From an uncultured Acetatifactor sp. (GTDB lineage Bacteria; Bacillota; Clostridia; Lachnospirales; Lachnospiraceae): a stretch of 64,000 nucleotides of DNA. Shown here piece by piece: positions 53,689 through 62,693 of the stretch. Positions within the stretch are counted from its first letter, which is position 1. Each line of letters begins with the position of its first letter. A model generated the notes under the pieces. That model was given only the letters and a program-made list of their open reading frames with translations, was not told the origin of the DNA and ran no database searches. The translations under genes were made by a program, and so were the position numbers. The stretch is from the NCBI GenBank assembly GCA_947627115.1, contig CANQUQ010000005.1, forward strand, positions 62,001 through 126,000. The letters are read 5' to 3'.

Positions 53689-55020
53689 CTAGTACCTGTA
53701 TAAATATTCCTGTATCTCCCATTCGGAGACATTGGCACGATATTTGTGCCATTCGGCCTCCTTGGCGTCAGAATAGTTCTGCGCTATGTGATCTCCCAGT
53801 ATTTCCATGATCAGCGCATCCTTGCGCATCTCCTCGATGGCTTCCATCAGAGTGCCGGGAAGATGATCGATGTTCAGCGCCTTCCGCTCGGTATCCGTCA
53901 TGGTGTAGATATTGCAGTCCACGCTTTCGGGCGGCTCTATCTTATTTATGATTCCGTCCAATCCTGCCTTCAGGCAGACCGCCAGGGTCAGGTAGGGATT
54001 GGATGCCGAATCCGGACTTCTCAGCTCGATGCGCGTGCCGGCTCCTCCCTGGGCGGGTATTCTGATCAGCGGGCTGCGGTTCGTGGCGCTCCAGGCGATA
54101 TACACCGGAGCCGCATAGCCGGGGACCAGCCTCTTGTAGGAATTGATCAGGGGATTGGTGACGGCGGCCATTCCTTTTATATGCTTCATGATCCCGCCGA
54201 TGAAATAGTACGCTTCCCGGCTCAGACCGTTGGCGTCGCTCTTATCCTCAAATATATTCTTTCCGTCCTTGTGCAGGGACATGTTGATATGCATGCCGGA
54301 ACCGTTCACTCCCGTCTTCGGCTTGGGCATAAAGGTGGCATGCAGCCCGTGGCGCTTTGCAATGGTCCGCGCGGCCAGCTTGAAGGTCATGATGTTGTCT
54401 GCGGCGGCCAGCGCCTCGTTGTAGCGGAGATCCAGCTCATGCTGCGCGGGCGCCATCTCGTGATGGGACGCTTCAATGATCACTCCCATATCCTCCAGAT
54501 TCATGACGATGTCACGCCGGGCGTTCTCCCCGCCGTCCAGGGGGCCGATATCAAAATATCCCGCCTGCTCATGGGTATCCGTAGTGGGCATGGCGTTCTC
54601 GTCGGTATTGAACAGAAAGAACTCACATTCCGGCCCGACCTCAAATGTATAGCCCAGCTCACTGGCCTCCCCGATGGCCTTCTTCAGCACATACCTGGGA
54701 TCGCCGGCAAAAGGCCTTCCGTCGGGATGATACACATCGCAGATCAGTCTGGCCACCTTGCCCTGCTGAGGTCTCCAGGGGAAGATCGCAAGAGTAGACA
54801 GATCGGGATGCAGGCACATATCCGACTCTTCGACCGCCACAAAACCGTCGATCGCGGAGCCGTCGAACATGCATTTGTTGTCGAGCGCCTTCTCCAGCTG
54901 ATTTGCAGTGACGGCTATATTTTTCAGATTGCCGAACATATCCGTGAACTGCAGGCGGATGAACTCCACATCCTCTTCCTCCACGATTCTCAAAACATCT
55001 TCCTTTGTGTAATTCTTCAT
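53689..55020 (-). CDS. glnA: Glutamine synthetase type I (GSI-alpha)
   Basis: A 443-residue enzyme making glutamine from glutamate and ammonia. FVAVEESDMCLHPDLSTL, VGPECEFFLF, MEDMGV-region, the ATP site MPKPKTGVNGSGMHINMSL and the arginine block NRSPLIRIPAQGGAGTRIE are present. The adenylylation Tyr loop of GSI-beta is absent. The short length and the absence of that loop fit the feedback-inhibited alpha type of Firmicutes. Promoter and leader at 55068-55139; an ANTAR regulator follows. Confidence 0.97.
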   Translation of the reverse strand: MKNYTKEDVLRIVEEEDVEFIRLQFTDMFGNLKNIAVTANQLEKALDNKCMFDGSAIDGFVAVEESDMCLHPDLSTLAIFPWRPQQGKVARLICDVYHPDGRPFAGDPRYVLKKAIGEASELGYTFEVGPECEFFLFNTDENAMPTTDTHEQAGYFDIGPLDGGENARRDIVMNLEDMGVIIEASHHEMAPAQHELDLRYNEALAAADNIMTFKLAARTIAKRHGLHATFMPKPKTGVNGSGMHINMSLHKDGKNIFEDKSDANGLSREAYYFIGGIMKHIKGMAAVTNPLINSYKRLVPGYAAPVYIAWSATNRSPLIRIPAQGGAGTRIELRSPDSASNPYLTLAVCLKAGLDGIINKIEPPESVDCNIYTMTDTERKALNIDHLPGTLMEAIEEMRKDALIMEILGDHIAQNYSDAKEAEWHKYRANVSEWEIQEYLYRY

Positions 55021-55067
55021 AAGACAAATCCTCCATTCATCTCATCTCCGGCTCCTAAACGCACAAA

Positions 55068-55139
55068 GGGGCCAGCTCCCGGATACCGGGACGCCTTTGC
55101 CCCGTAACCACTATAGCAACAGCTGGCGCACCTTGTCAA
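55068..55139 (-). promoter_or_regulatory. glnA promoter and leader hairpin
   Basis: Minus strand TTGACA (55139-55134) and TATAGT (55115-55110), 18 bp apart. The leader contains GGGGC (55103-55099) pairing with GCCCC (55072-55068), enclosing TCCCGG-TAT-CCGGGA. These nested hairpins are candidates for an ANTAR-type control element, although the classic six-base loops are not evident. Confidence 0.65.
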
Positions 55140-55213
55140 TGGCATATTTCTCCGAATGCCCACATATCTATTATAAAGAAAAAATGTCCAGAAAGAGTTT
55201 AAGGGGAATAGGG

Positions 55214-55702
55214 ATGAGTGCAAAAACCAAAATTGTCGTACTTCATATGAAAGAACTGATCTATACCGGAATCTTCGCAGCCTTGGGCATCCTGTTCATA
55301 GTCCTGCTCGTGGTGATGTTTCTTCCCAAAAAAGAGAGCTCACAGCCTTCAGGCAGCGCAACGGATGAAGCAGACTCGGATTCCCTCTACATACCCGGCA
55401 TATACACCACCGAACTGGTGCTTGGCAGCCAGGCCATCGACGTGGAAGTCATCGTGGATAAGGATTCCATCACCTCCATACGCATGGTCAACCTGAATGA
55501 TGCCGTCACTACCATGTATCCGCTGTTGGAACCGACTTTCGACTCCATCTGCCGGCAGGTGTACGATCTGCAATCCCTGGATCAGGTCACCTACACAGCC
55601 GACAGCAAATATACCTCCCTCGTACTCCTGGAGGCCATTCGGAATTCTCTCAGCAAGGCCACCGCATCGCCTGTACCGACCGCCACCCAGACGCCGCAGT
55701 GA
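55214..55702 (+). CDS. Membrane-anchored FMN_bind-like protein
   Basis: A 162-residue protein with one membrane helix (IYTGIFAALGILFIVLLVVM, residues about 16-36), a Ser-rich linker and an outer domain of about 95 residues. GIYTTELVLGSQAIDVEVIV DKDSITSI and the end VTYTADSKYTSLVLLEAIRN SL follow the FMN_bind pattern, where the last block is normally SGATxTS; here the Thr attachment site is altered. It may therefore bind flavin non-covalently or not at all. ATG 55214 follows GGGGAATAGGG. The gene is divergent from glnA. Confidence 0.72.
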   Translation: MSAKTKIVVLHMKELIYTGIFAALGILFIVLLVVMFLPKKESSQPSGSATDEADSDSLYIPGIYTTELVLGSQAIDVEVIVDKDSITSIRMVNLNDAVTTMYPLLEPTFDSICRQVYDLQSLDQVTYTADSKYTSLVLLEAIRNSLSKATASPVPTATQTPQ

Positions 55703-55758
55703 CCCTGCGGGACAGTCGCGTGTCGTCAATACTTTTCAGCCACAGGTCTTTTGCGTAC

Positions 55759-55791
55759 AAGACGCCGGATAACTCGGTTATCCGGCGTCTT
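55759..55791. terminator. Perfect 15-bp hairpin between convergent genes
   Basis: AAGACGCCGGATAAC (55759-55773), loop TCG, GTTATCCGGCGTCTT (55777-55791). It contains the nadE stop codon and lies 57 bp past the plus-strand gene. Neither side has a T-run, so it may act as a rho-independent-like or mRNA-end protecting hairpin for both genes. Confidence 0.65.
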
Positions 55792-57733
55792 GGTCCTGTA
55801 TCCCGTCAAGCTGCTCCAGCCAGAGCCGCGCGCAGGCATCGGACGGCATTCGCAGGTCGCCTCTGGGCGATACGGCCACGCTTCCCACCTTGGGCCCGTC
55901 CGGCAGACAGGACCGCTTGAACTGCTGACTGAAAAATCTTTTATAAAATACCTTCAGCCACTTCAGGATCGTTTCCCGGTCATACAGTCCCTGAAAGGCG
56001 GATTTTGCCACCCGATATACTTTGTCGGGCGGGAAAGCGCAGCGCAGCATATAGTACAGGAAAAAGTCGTGAAGCTCGTAAGGTCCCACCAGGTCCTCCG
56101 TCTTCTGGCCGATCGCTCCGTCCACCGGCGGTAAGAGTTCCGGACTCACCGGCGTCTCCAGCACATCCTCCAGGATTTCCTTCATTTCTCTGTCCCCGCA
56201 GGTATCCGCATGATACCTTACCAGGTGACGGACCAGGGTTTTGGGCACGCCCGCGTTGACACCGTACATGGACATATGATCTCCGTTGTAGGTCGCCCAT
56301 CCCAGCGCCAATTCCGACATATCACCGGTCCCGATCACCAGGCCGCCCCGTTGGTTGGCAATATCCATGAGCACCTGGGTGCGCTCTCTGGCCTGAACAT
56401 TCTCATAAGTCACATCCTGTCTGCCGGGCTCCTGACCGATATCCCGGAAATGAAGGTTCACAGCCTCCCTGATATCCACCTCCAAAAGCTCTGCGCCCAG
56501 CGCCTTCGACAGCCTGCAGGCATTGTCGTAAGTCCTGCCCGTAGTGCCAAAGCACGGCATCGTCACCGCCAGGATCCCTTTCCTGTCAAGCCCCAGCAGA
56601 TCGAATGTCCTGACCGTCACAAGCAGGGCCAGCGTGGAATCCAGGCCTCCGGATATGCCGATCACCGCAGTCCTGCAGTTCGTGTGCTCCATTCTCTTTT
56701 TCAGCCCGCAGGACTGGATCGAGAGAATCTCTTCGCAGCGCATCCTGCGTTTCTCCTCATCCGCAGGCACAAAAGGCATACAGGCGAAGGTGCGCTCCAG
56801 CCGTGTTTCCTCCAGTGTCCAGCCAAAACCGACTCTCACATAGTCTTCTTCTGCCGTGTGCCTGTGACGCTGCTTTCCTATCCTGCCCTCAAAGGTACTC
56901 ATGCGCCGCCTCTCGGAGAGGATCCGTTCCAGGTCCAGATCCGCGTAGACCGTCTCACTCCCGAACTTTTTCGCCTGAGCAAGGATCGTACCGTTCTCGG
57001 CAATTAAATTATGGCCGCCAAATACCACATCCTGCGTGGATTCCCCCTCCCCTGCGGAGGCGTAGACGTAGCCGCTTATCATCCGGGCGCTGGCAGACCT
57101 CACAAGAAGCTCTCTGTACTCGTCCTTTCCCACCGTCTCATTGGAAGCGGAAAGATTAGCGATCACAGTAGCACCCTCCAGCGCGTGGGAGGTGCTTGGC
57201 GGATCCGCTACCCAAAGATCCTCACAGATCTCACAGCCCAGGACAAAGCCAGGCATGTCCCGGCAGAAGAACAGCATATTGGCGCCTATACCGGTCCTCT
57301 GACCGCCGATCTCGATATCCCGGCACCGCCAGTCTCCCTCATCAAAGTAACGGCCCTCGTAGAATTCCGCGTAAGTAGGGATATTGGTCTTGGGCACCAG
57401 TCCAAGCACCTTGCCGTCCTGCAATACTGCGGCCACATTGTAGAGCTTTCCGCCGTACTCCAGAGGCAGTCCAACCAGGACCAGCGCTTCCCTGCCTGAC
57501 GTTGCCTCCGCAACGGTCAACAGCTGGCGCTTTGCCTCCTCCAGCAGGAGCGGCTGCAGGAACAGATCACCGCAGGTATATCCCGTCAGGCACAGCTCAG
57601 GAAAGACAATGAGCTTTGCGCCTTTCCCGCAGGCCTCGGCCATGCGCTCACAGATGATTCCCGCGTTATAAACAGGGTCTGCCACCCTGATCTTCGGCGT
57701 CACCGCCGCCACCTTAATAAAACCGTGCTTCAT
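55778..57733 (-). CDS. nadE: Glutamine-dependent NAD+ synthetase
   Basis: A 651-residue two-domain enzyme for the last step of NAD+ synthesis. The N-terminal nitrilase-type glutaminase has its triad in IVFPELCLTGY (Glu), VPKTNIPTYAEFYE (Lys) and GCEICEDLWV (Cys). The C-terminal ATP-pyrophosphatase domain has VIGISGGLDSTLALLV and GTGDMSELALGW. It overlaps hslO by 4 bp (ATGA), so translation is coupled. Full length. Confidence 0.96.
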   Translation of the reverse strand: MKHGFIKVAAVTPKIRVADPVYNAGIICERMAEACGKGAKLIVFPELCLTGYTCGDLFLQPLLLEEAKRQLLTVAEATSGREALVLVGLPLEYGGKLYNVAAVLQDGKVLGLVPKTNIPTYAEFYEGRYFDEGDWRCRDIEIGGQRTGIGANMLFFCRDMPGFVLGCEICEDLWVADPPSTSHALEGATVIANLSASNETVGKDEYRELLVRSASARMISGYVYASAGEGESTQDVVFGGHNLIAENGTILAQAKKFGSETVYADLDLERILSERRRMSTFEGRIGKQRHRHTAEEDYVRVGFGWTLEETRLERTFACMPFVPADEEKRRMRCEEILSIQSCGLKKRMEHTNCRTAVIGISGGLDSTLALLVTVRTFDLLGLDRKGILAVTMPCFGTTGRTYDNACRLSKALGAELLEVDIREAVNLHFRDIGQEPGRQDVTYENVQARERTQVLMDIANQRGGLVIGTGDMSELALGWATYNGDHMSMYGVNAGVPKTLVRHLVRYHADTCGDREMKEILEDVLETPVSPELLPPVDGAIGQKTEDLVGPYELHDFFLYYMLRCAFPPDKVYRVAKSAFQGLYDRETILKWLKVFYKRFFSQQFKRSCLPDGPKVGSVAVSPRGDLRMPSDACARLWLEQLDGIQDQDAG

Positions 57734-58641
57734 TGCAATCCCTCTCCCGACTTCCTCGCGTCATCACATAACATTTGATACAGCTGCTTTATCTCGTCCG
57801 AACTGAATTGATATTTTCTGCTGCAGAAGCTGCAGTTCACCTCGATTCCCTTTTCCTCCTCCGACATGCTCCGCAGTTCCTTCTCTCCCAGACTGATCAG
57901 CACTCTTTCTATTTTCTCCCGGCTGCAGTCGCAGGAAAAAGCCACGGGAACGGTGTCAGTCACCTGCGGCGACAGACCGTCCAACAAAAGAAAGAGCATC
58001 TGCTCCGGAGTATTCCCCTGATCCAGCATGTCCGTCACCGACCGGATCGAACTCAGATTCCGCTCCAGTCTGTCAATGACCGCATCCTCCGCAAAGGGCA
58101 TCAGCTGAATGATAAAGCCGCCCGCCTGTCTCACCGTGTTGCTGCGTTCCATGAGCACTCCAAGACCGACGGAGGAGGGCACCTGTTCCGAGGTGGCAAA
58201 ATAATAGGTCAGATCCTCCGCGATCTCGCCTGTTTGGAGCAGAGTCTGTCCGACATAGGGCTCCTTCAGTCCCAGGTCCTTGATCACGCTCAGACTGCCC
58301 TTCCCCACCGCGCCGCCTACATCCAGTTTTCCAGCCTTATTGGCCGGCAGGATCACATCCGGGACATCGGCATAGCCCTTCACATGTCCGTGGGAATCCG
58401 CAGTCACCGTCACTCCCCGCACGGGACCGTCCCCCTTGATCTGAAGAGTGAGGATATCCCTGTCCCCTTTCAGCATTCCGCCCATCATGGCGCCGGCGCT
58501 CAGAAGCCTGCCCAGCGCGGCAGTCACCACCGGGCTGGTATTATGTGCACTTCTCGCTCTCTCCACCACACCTCTCGCGGTGCAGGCAAACGCTCTGATC
58601 TGGGCGTCCGCCGCTGTGGCGCGCACCAAGTAATCTTCCAT
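57730..58641 (-). CDS. hslO: Redox-regulated chaperone Hsp33
   Basis: A 303-residue holdase activated by oxidation. The four zinc-binding cysteines are present as FSCDCSREK and VNCSFCSRKY (C-x-C and CxxC) in the last quarter, and GDGPVRGVTVTADSHGHVKG is the typical core block. ATG 58641 lies right behind one arm of a repeat that also supplies GAGGA. Coupled to nadE downstream. Confidence 0.96.
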   Translation of the reverse strand: MEDYLVRATAADAQIRAFACTARGVVERARSAHNTSPVVTAALGRLLSAGAMMGGMLKGDRDILTLQIKGDGPVRGVTVTADSHGHVKGYADVPDVILPANKAGKLDVGGAVGKGSLSVIKDLGLKEPYVGQTLLQTGEIAEDLTYYFATSEQVPSSVGLGVLMERSNTVRQAGGFIIQLMPFAEDAVIDRLERNLSSIRSVTDMLDQGNTPEQMLFLLLDGLSPQVTDTVPVAFSCDCSREKIERVLISLGEKELRSMSEEEKGIEVNCSFCSRKYQFSSDEIKQLYQMLCDDARKSGEGLQ

Positions 58642-58643
58642 CT

Positions 58644-58812
58644 TATCCTCGTTTCCGGAGCGTATTGCGCGACGGGGCGGTGAGAAATTCGCGAATGCGA
58701 TTTCTCATCTGCCATCAAAGCAATTTGTGACGCTCCGGCACAAATTGCCATGTGAAAAGTAAGCTATCGAGCTTATTTTTCACACTATCCTCGTTTCCGG
58801 AGCGTATTACGC
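58644..58812. repeat. Structured repeat element: three hairpins between 27-bp direct repeats
   Basis: Direct repeats at 58644-58670 and 58786-58812 share 26 of 27 bases (core CCTCGTTTCCGGAGCGTATT). Between them lie three strong inverted repeats: 58681-58707 (11 bp, one bulge, GAAT loop), 58720-58748 (10 bp perfect, GCAATTTGTG arm) and 58751-58784 (15 pairs with one G-T, ATCG loop). The loop of the second contains CGCTCCGG, the inverse of the repeat core. The methyltransferase stop codon is inside the right repeat and the left repeat supplies the hslO ribosome site. Confidence 0.85.
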
Positions 58813-59610
58813 CCCTCTTAACGCTTTCCCCTTTTCACCGGCCACAATATATATCCTCTGGCTCTTCTCCGTCACCGGGCCCTGCGTATCCGCGTCCATG
58901 GTCTCAAGGAGGACCATCCCGGCCTTCTCCACCAGCCCGGTCATCTGACTTAAGGTGTAGCCTCTCTGCAGATGTGTCTCACTGAATTTTCTGAAATATT
59001 CTCCCTCTCGCACAAATACCGTCAGATCGTACTGATTGATCCCGCCCTCCGGGTCATAGAAATTTTCCCAGATAAAGCTGCAGTCCTGACGGTCCTCAGC
59101 TATCGTAACGTCTCCGATGACCTCCCGGTACTTGTAATCCGTATTAAAATCAAATATAAAAATTCCTCCCGGATACAGGTAATTGTTTACCCGCCGAAAT
59201 ACCTCCAGCAGCTCGCTTTCCTCCAACAGATAATTCAGCGAATCGCACACGCTGTAGACCGTTCCCACCGTGCTGTACAGCTCCAGCTCCCGCATGTCCT
59301 GAAGCAGATACAGGATCTCGGACCCGCTTTTGTCCCGCTTCTCCATCGCAATGTTCAGCATGGATCCGGAGAGATCCACCCCGATCATATCATAGCCCCT
59401 GCCGTACATAAGCTCCGTCAGCGTGCCGGTGCCGCATCCCAGATCCACCACCAGATTCCGCTCCGATTCCAAAGGATCCTCCGTGTCTCTCTCCGGCTTG
59501 GAAACGCCATACCTTTTGATCAGAGCGTCAAGATGCCCGCACCACTGCTCATAAGGTACACCGTCCATCAGTTCATCGTAGACTTCCGCAAAATCACCGT
59601 ATGTCTCCAT
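58807..59610 (-). CDS. Class I SAM-dependent methyltransferase
   Basis: A 267-residue soluble methyltransferase. Motif I is VVDLGCGTGTLTE, the acidic loop of motif II is MIGVDLSGSMLNIA, and SVCDSLNYLLEESELLEVFR marks motif IV. The opening METYGDFAEVYDELMDGVPYEQW is shared by a common Clostridial group of unknown substrate (small molecule or tRNA). ATG 59610 is preferred by similarity; a GTG five codons upstream is possible. It follows the DUF368 gene by 22 bp. Confidence 0.88.
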   Translation of the reverse strand: METYGDFAEVYDELMDGVPYEQWCGHLDALIKRYGVSKPERDTEDPLESERNLVVDLGCGTGTLTELMYGRGYDMIGVDLSGSMLNIAMEKRDKSGSEILYLLQDMRELELYSTVGTVYSVCDSLNYLLEESELLEVFRRVNNYLYPGGIFIFDFNTDYKYREVIGDVTIAEDRQDCSFIWENFYDPEGGINQYDLTVFVREGEYFRKFSETHLQRGYTLSQMTGLVEKAGMVLLETMDADTQGPVTEKSQRIYIVAGEKGKALRGA

Positions 59611-59632
59611 ATTCTTATCCCGCACTCCAAAT

Positions 59633-60478
59633 CTACTCGCCCAGCTTCATTGCGATGAAAAATCCTGCCGCCAGCGCCACAGCTCCGGTAATGGCGCGCA
59701 CCACCGTCAGCGCCGGGAAGGTTCCCATCAAAAAGATCGCCACCGGCGAGGATACGATCAGGCCGATGATCGCCCAGTAAGCGTAGAGCGGAAATTTTTC
59801 AAAAATGATCTCCACCAGCTTTGCAATGCCGAAAATACCGGCCACTACCCCCAGTCCAAAGGGAATCAGGATCCCGCAGTCCGCCAGGACCGTCTGCATA
59901 TCCGCCGCCGCCAGCGCAGAACAAAAATCCTTGATCGTCTCCAGGATCGGGTGATAGAAGCCCATCAGCATCAGCACCATGGAGCCGCTGACTCCGGGAA
60001 TGACCATAGTCGCCGAGGCGATGACTCCCACGCCGAACAGCTTCAGCACGTTTCCCACGTTAAAGGTCAGATCCGCCGCAGCGCCTTCCGATTCTCCTAT
60101 AGCGGCAAAGGCTATGACCAGGACGAAAAAGAATATTCCGACGGCGATATGTCCCGCCTTTTTCTTCTTTCCGCTTACGTTCTTACAGATCGCAGGCAGT
60201 CCGCCCAGAATGAGACCCACGAACAAAAGATTCGTCTGAATCGGGTAGTGCTCGAACAGCCAGCTGATCCCGAAGGAGCTTCCGACGATGGCGGCCAGCA
60301 TACCGACGGCGATGGGAAGAAGGAACAGAACGCTCTTCTTGAACTCGCTGAACAAATGTGTAATGCAGTGGATCAGCTTGTCGTATATTCCCATAGACAC
60401 CATCATCGTGCCGCCGCTGACGCCCGGCACAATATTTGCGATACCGATCACCACGCCCTTCAAAATACTCTTGATCAT
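59633..60478 (-). CDS. DUF368 membrane protein (PopT-type undecaprenyl-phosphate translocase family)
   Basis: A 281-residue membrane protein with about eight hydrophobic segments and two copies of the family signature: ANIVPGVSGGTMMVSMGIYD near the start and TMVIPGVSGSMVLMLMGFYH in the middle, which implies an internal duplication. DUF368 proteins have been shown in other bacteria to recycle the lipid carrier undecaprenyl phosphate across the membrane. That fits an mraY elsewhere in this window, which uses the same carrier. No hint of regulation. Confidence 0.9.
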   Translation of the reverse strand: MIKSILKGVVIGIANIVPGVSGGTMMVSMGIYDKLIHCITHLFSEFKKSVLFLLPIAVGMLAAIVGSSFGISWLFEHYPIQTNLLFVGLILGGLPAICKNVSGKKKKAGHIAVGIFFFVLVIAFAAIGESEGAAADLTFNVGNVLKLFGVGVIASATMVIPGVSGSMVLMLMGFYHPILETIKDFCSALAAADMQTVLADCGILIPFGLGVVAGIFGIAKLVEIIFEKFPLYAYWAIIGLIVSSPVAIFLMGTFPALTVVRAITGAVALAAGFFIAMKLGE

Positions 60479-60536
60479 TGTACTACTCCATCCTTTTTGT
60501 TTTATCTATTTAGTTATATTGCTGACACACAAAATA

Positions 60537-61610
60537 TTATTCAGGACACCGCCTTCTTTTGTCCTGATACTCTTTCAGACTTGCAATCAACCTGTCCATC
60601 TGTTCGTCCGTTCCCACCGTGATGCGGAGCGAATTGGATATCCTTGGCTTATTCCAGTAGCGCACATAGATTTCGTCTTCCCGCAGCGCCCTGAAGAGCT
60701 GCTCCGCAGAGTACTCCTTATGGGAGGCGAAAATAAAGTTGGCCCTGGAGTCCGGGAATGAAAAGCCGAGCTCCCTCAGGCTCTCCTTCACCCGCTCTCT
60801 GGTAGCAACGATCTTCCCCACCGTCTCCTTAAAGTAAGCATCATCCCGCACCGCCGCCACTCCAAGCACCTGCGCCGGAAGGTTCATGGTATAAGAATTA
60901 AAGGAAAATTTCACGTCGTTCAAATATCCGATCAGCTTCTTGCTGCCGATGGCGAATCCGATCCGCATGCCCGCCATGGCCCTGGATTTGGAAAAGGTCT
61001 GTACGATCAGAAGATTGTCGTACTTTTTCAAAAGCGGCAGCGCACTTTTCCCTCCAAAGTCTATATATGCCTCGTCCACAATGACCACCACATCCCGGTT
61101 GGCCCTCACGATCCTTTCCACCGTCTCCAGATCCTCAAGGATGCCGGTGGGCGCATTGGGATTGGGGAAGATCACACCTCCGTTTGGCTGTTCATAATCT
61201 TCGGGACAGATGTGCCAGCTCCCGTCCAGCGCACAGGTCTTATAGGGAATCCTGTAGAGCTTTGCCCACACGTCATAGAAGGAATATGTGATATCCGGAA
61301 ACAGGATGGGCCTTCCGCCTTGAAAAAAGGTAAGAAAGGCCATGGCCAGCACATCGTCGGAGCCCACGCCCACAAATACCTGTCCCGGATCCACCCGGTA
61401 GTACTCTGCCAGCGCATCCGTCAGCAGCGTCGCATTGGGATCGGGGTACAGGCGCAGCGCGGATGGATCGATCTCCCTCAGAAGCTTTCCCACCTCCGGA
61501 GCGGGCGGATAAGGACATTCGTTTGTATTCAGTTTGATCATGCCCGCCTTATTGGGCTGTTCCCCCGCCACATAGGGCACTGTCTTTCGCACATTGTCTT
61601 CCCACTTCAT
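60537..61610 (-). CDS. hisC: Histidinol-phosphate aminotransferase
   Basis: A 357-residue class I/II PLP aminotransferase acting late in histidine synthesis. KLNTNECPYPPAP, FVGVGSDDVLAMAF, VIFPNPNAPTG, IVDEAYIDFGG and the PLP Lys in QTFSKSRAMAGMRIGFAIGS are HisC-type. ATG 61610 stands 7 bp after the glycosyltransferase stop, with GAGGGAG before it. It is detached from other his genes; related enzymes also act on aromatic amino acids, so the substrate is likely but not certain. Confidence 0.88.
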   Translation of the reverse strand: MKWEDNVRKTVPYVAGEQPNKAGMIKLNTNECPYPPAPEVGKLLREIDPSALRLYPDPNATLLTDALAEYYRVDPGQVFVGVGSDDVLAMAFLTFFQGGRPILFPDITYSFYDVWAKLYRIPYKTCALDGSWHICPEDYEQPNGGVIFPNPNAPTGILEDLETVERIVRANRDVVVIVDEAYIDFGGKSALPLLKKYDNLLIVQTFSKSRAMAGMRIGFAIGSKKLIGYLNDVKFSFNSYTMNLPAQVLGVAAVRDDAYFKETVGKIVATRERVKESLRELGFSFPDSRANFIFASHKEYSAEQLFRALREDEIYVRYWNKPRISNSLRITVGTDEQMDRLIASLKEYQDKRRRCPE

Positions 61611-61617
61611 CACTGCT

Positions 61618-62637
61618 TCACTCCCTCGCCTGATCCTTCTCCAGTTCTGCCCTGTATACGTCAGCCTGTTCCCTGCAGCCAAGACGCTCATAGCAGCGGA
61701 TCAGTCCCTTCAGTCCCTGACTTCTCCCCGCGCGAAGGTCCAATATGGGGCGCGTCTCATAGACAGCGTTGTAGTACCAGACCGCGGCCTCCTCCGCATC
61801 ACCTGCATTTTCATAGAACTCTCCCAGCTCACAGCAGATTTCCGAGCAGGCCTCCTCCGCCAGGATCTTGGAGGCATATTTGAAAAATCCCACCACGTTT
61901 CCCGCCAGCCGGGCAGCTCTTGCCGCCACACAGCACGCCTCGGCGATCTCCTCCGCATCCCGCTCGGAATCGGCGGCGGACCGTTCAAAAAATTCCGACG
62001 CTTTGATGAAATCCTCCTTGCCGCCGGCCATCATCAGCTCTCTTGCGTACATATTGTGCAGCCGCTTGGGCAGTCTGTAGCCGCCGGCACAATGCCTGTA
62101 AAAGGTCTCCAGATCCCTTGAGGCATGACTTTCGGCCGGCAGATGGGTTATGACGATATCGCTGTCGAACACCACCGGCTCCAGACGCACCGTCTCATGG
62201 ATAGGCGCCTCCCACACAAAATCTCTCTTTCTTTTGAACAATTTGGGCCGATACTCTTCGTCAAAATTATAGACCGTCCGGAACTGCAGCTGATTGGCAT
62301 ACTTCATCTGTACGATCTCGATCTCCGGCAGAAGCGTCTCCTTCATCCGCCGAAAACGCTCACGGTTCTCCTCCGACAGGACCTCGTCCGCATCCGCAGA
62401 GTAAATATATTCCATGGTCGCCTTGGAAAAAGCAAAATTCCTTGCCGCGCTGAAATCGTCTATCCACTCGAAATCATATATCTTATCCGTGTACCTGGCG
62501 GCCACCTGTTTGGTGCCGTCCGTGGATCCGGTGTCTACGATGACGATCTCATCCGCCAGATCCGCCGCAGTATCCAGACACCTGGCCAGTATGCTTTCCT
62601 CATTTTTTACGATCATGCACAGTGAAATTGTAATCAA
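61618..62637 (-). CDS. Family 2 glycosyltransferase with a TPR-like tail
   Basis: A 339-residue protein. The N-terminal GT-A domain opens ITISLCMIVKNEESILARCL, continues IVIVDTGSTDGTKQVAARY and has the metal-binding SADADEVLS motif (DxD-like). The C-terminal half (from about residue 200) consists of helical pairs with alanine-rich TPR-like repeats (CCVAARAARLAGNVVGFFKY, EEAAVWYYNAVYETRP). Start is a TTG at 62637, 6 bp after GGCAGG, giving the usual MITISLCMIVKNEE start. Target sugar and acceptor unknown. Cotranscribed with hisC. Confidence 0.9.
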   Translation of the reverse strand: MITISLCMIVKNEESILARCLDTAADLADEIVIVDTGSTDGTKQVAARYTDKIYDFEWIDDFSAARNFAFSKATMEYIYSADADEVLSEENRERFRRMKETLLPEIEIVQMKYANQLQFRTVYNFDEEYRPKLFKRKRDFVWEAPIHETVRLEPVVFDSDIVITHLPAESHASRDLETFYRHCAGGYRLPKRLHNMYARELMMAGGKEDFIKASEFFERSAADSERDAEEIAEACCVAARAARLAGNVVGFFKYASKILAEEACSEICCELGEFYENAGDAEEAAVWYYNAVYETRPILDLRAGRSQGLKGLIRCYERLGCREQADVYRAELEKDQARE

Positions 62638-62693
62638 GATATGCCTGCCTTTCCGTCGCCGAGTGCCGCCCAACAAGTATAATAATACCAAAA

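Noticed and set aside
58524..58751. 75-codon frame starting MAICAGASQ over the repeat element and the hslO start
   Set aside because: It reads hairpin arms and continues out of frame into hslO; no ribosome site of its own.
58644..58812. Insertion sequence
   Set aside because: Direct repeats and hairpins are present but there is no transposase frame; at most a non-autonomous element.
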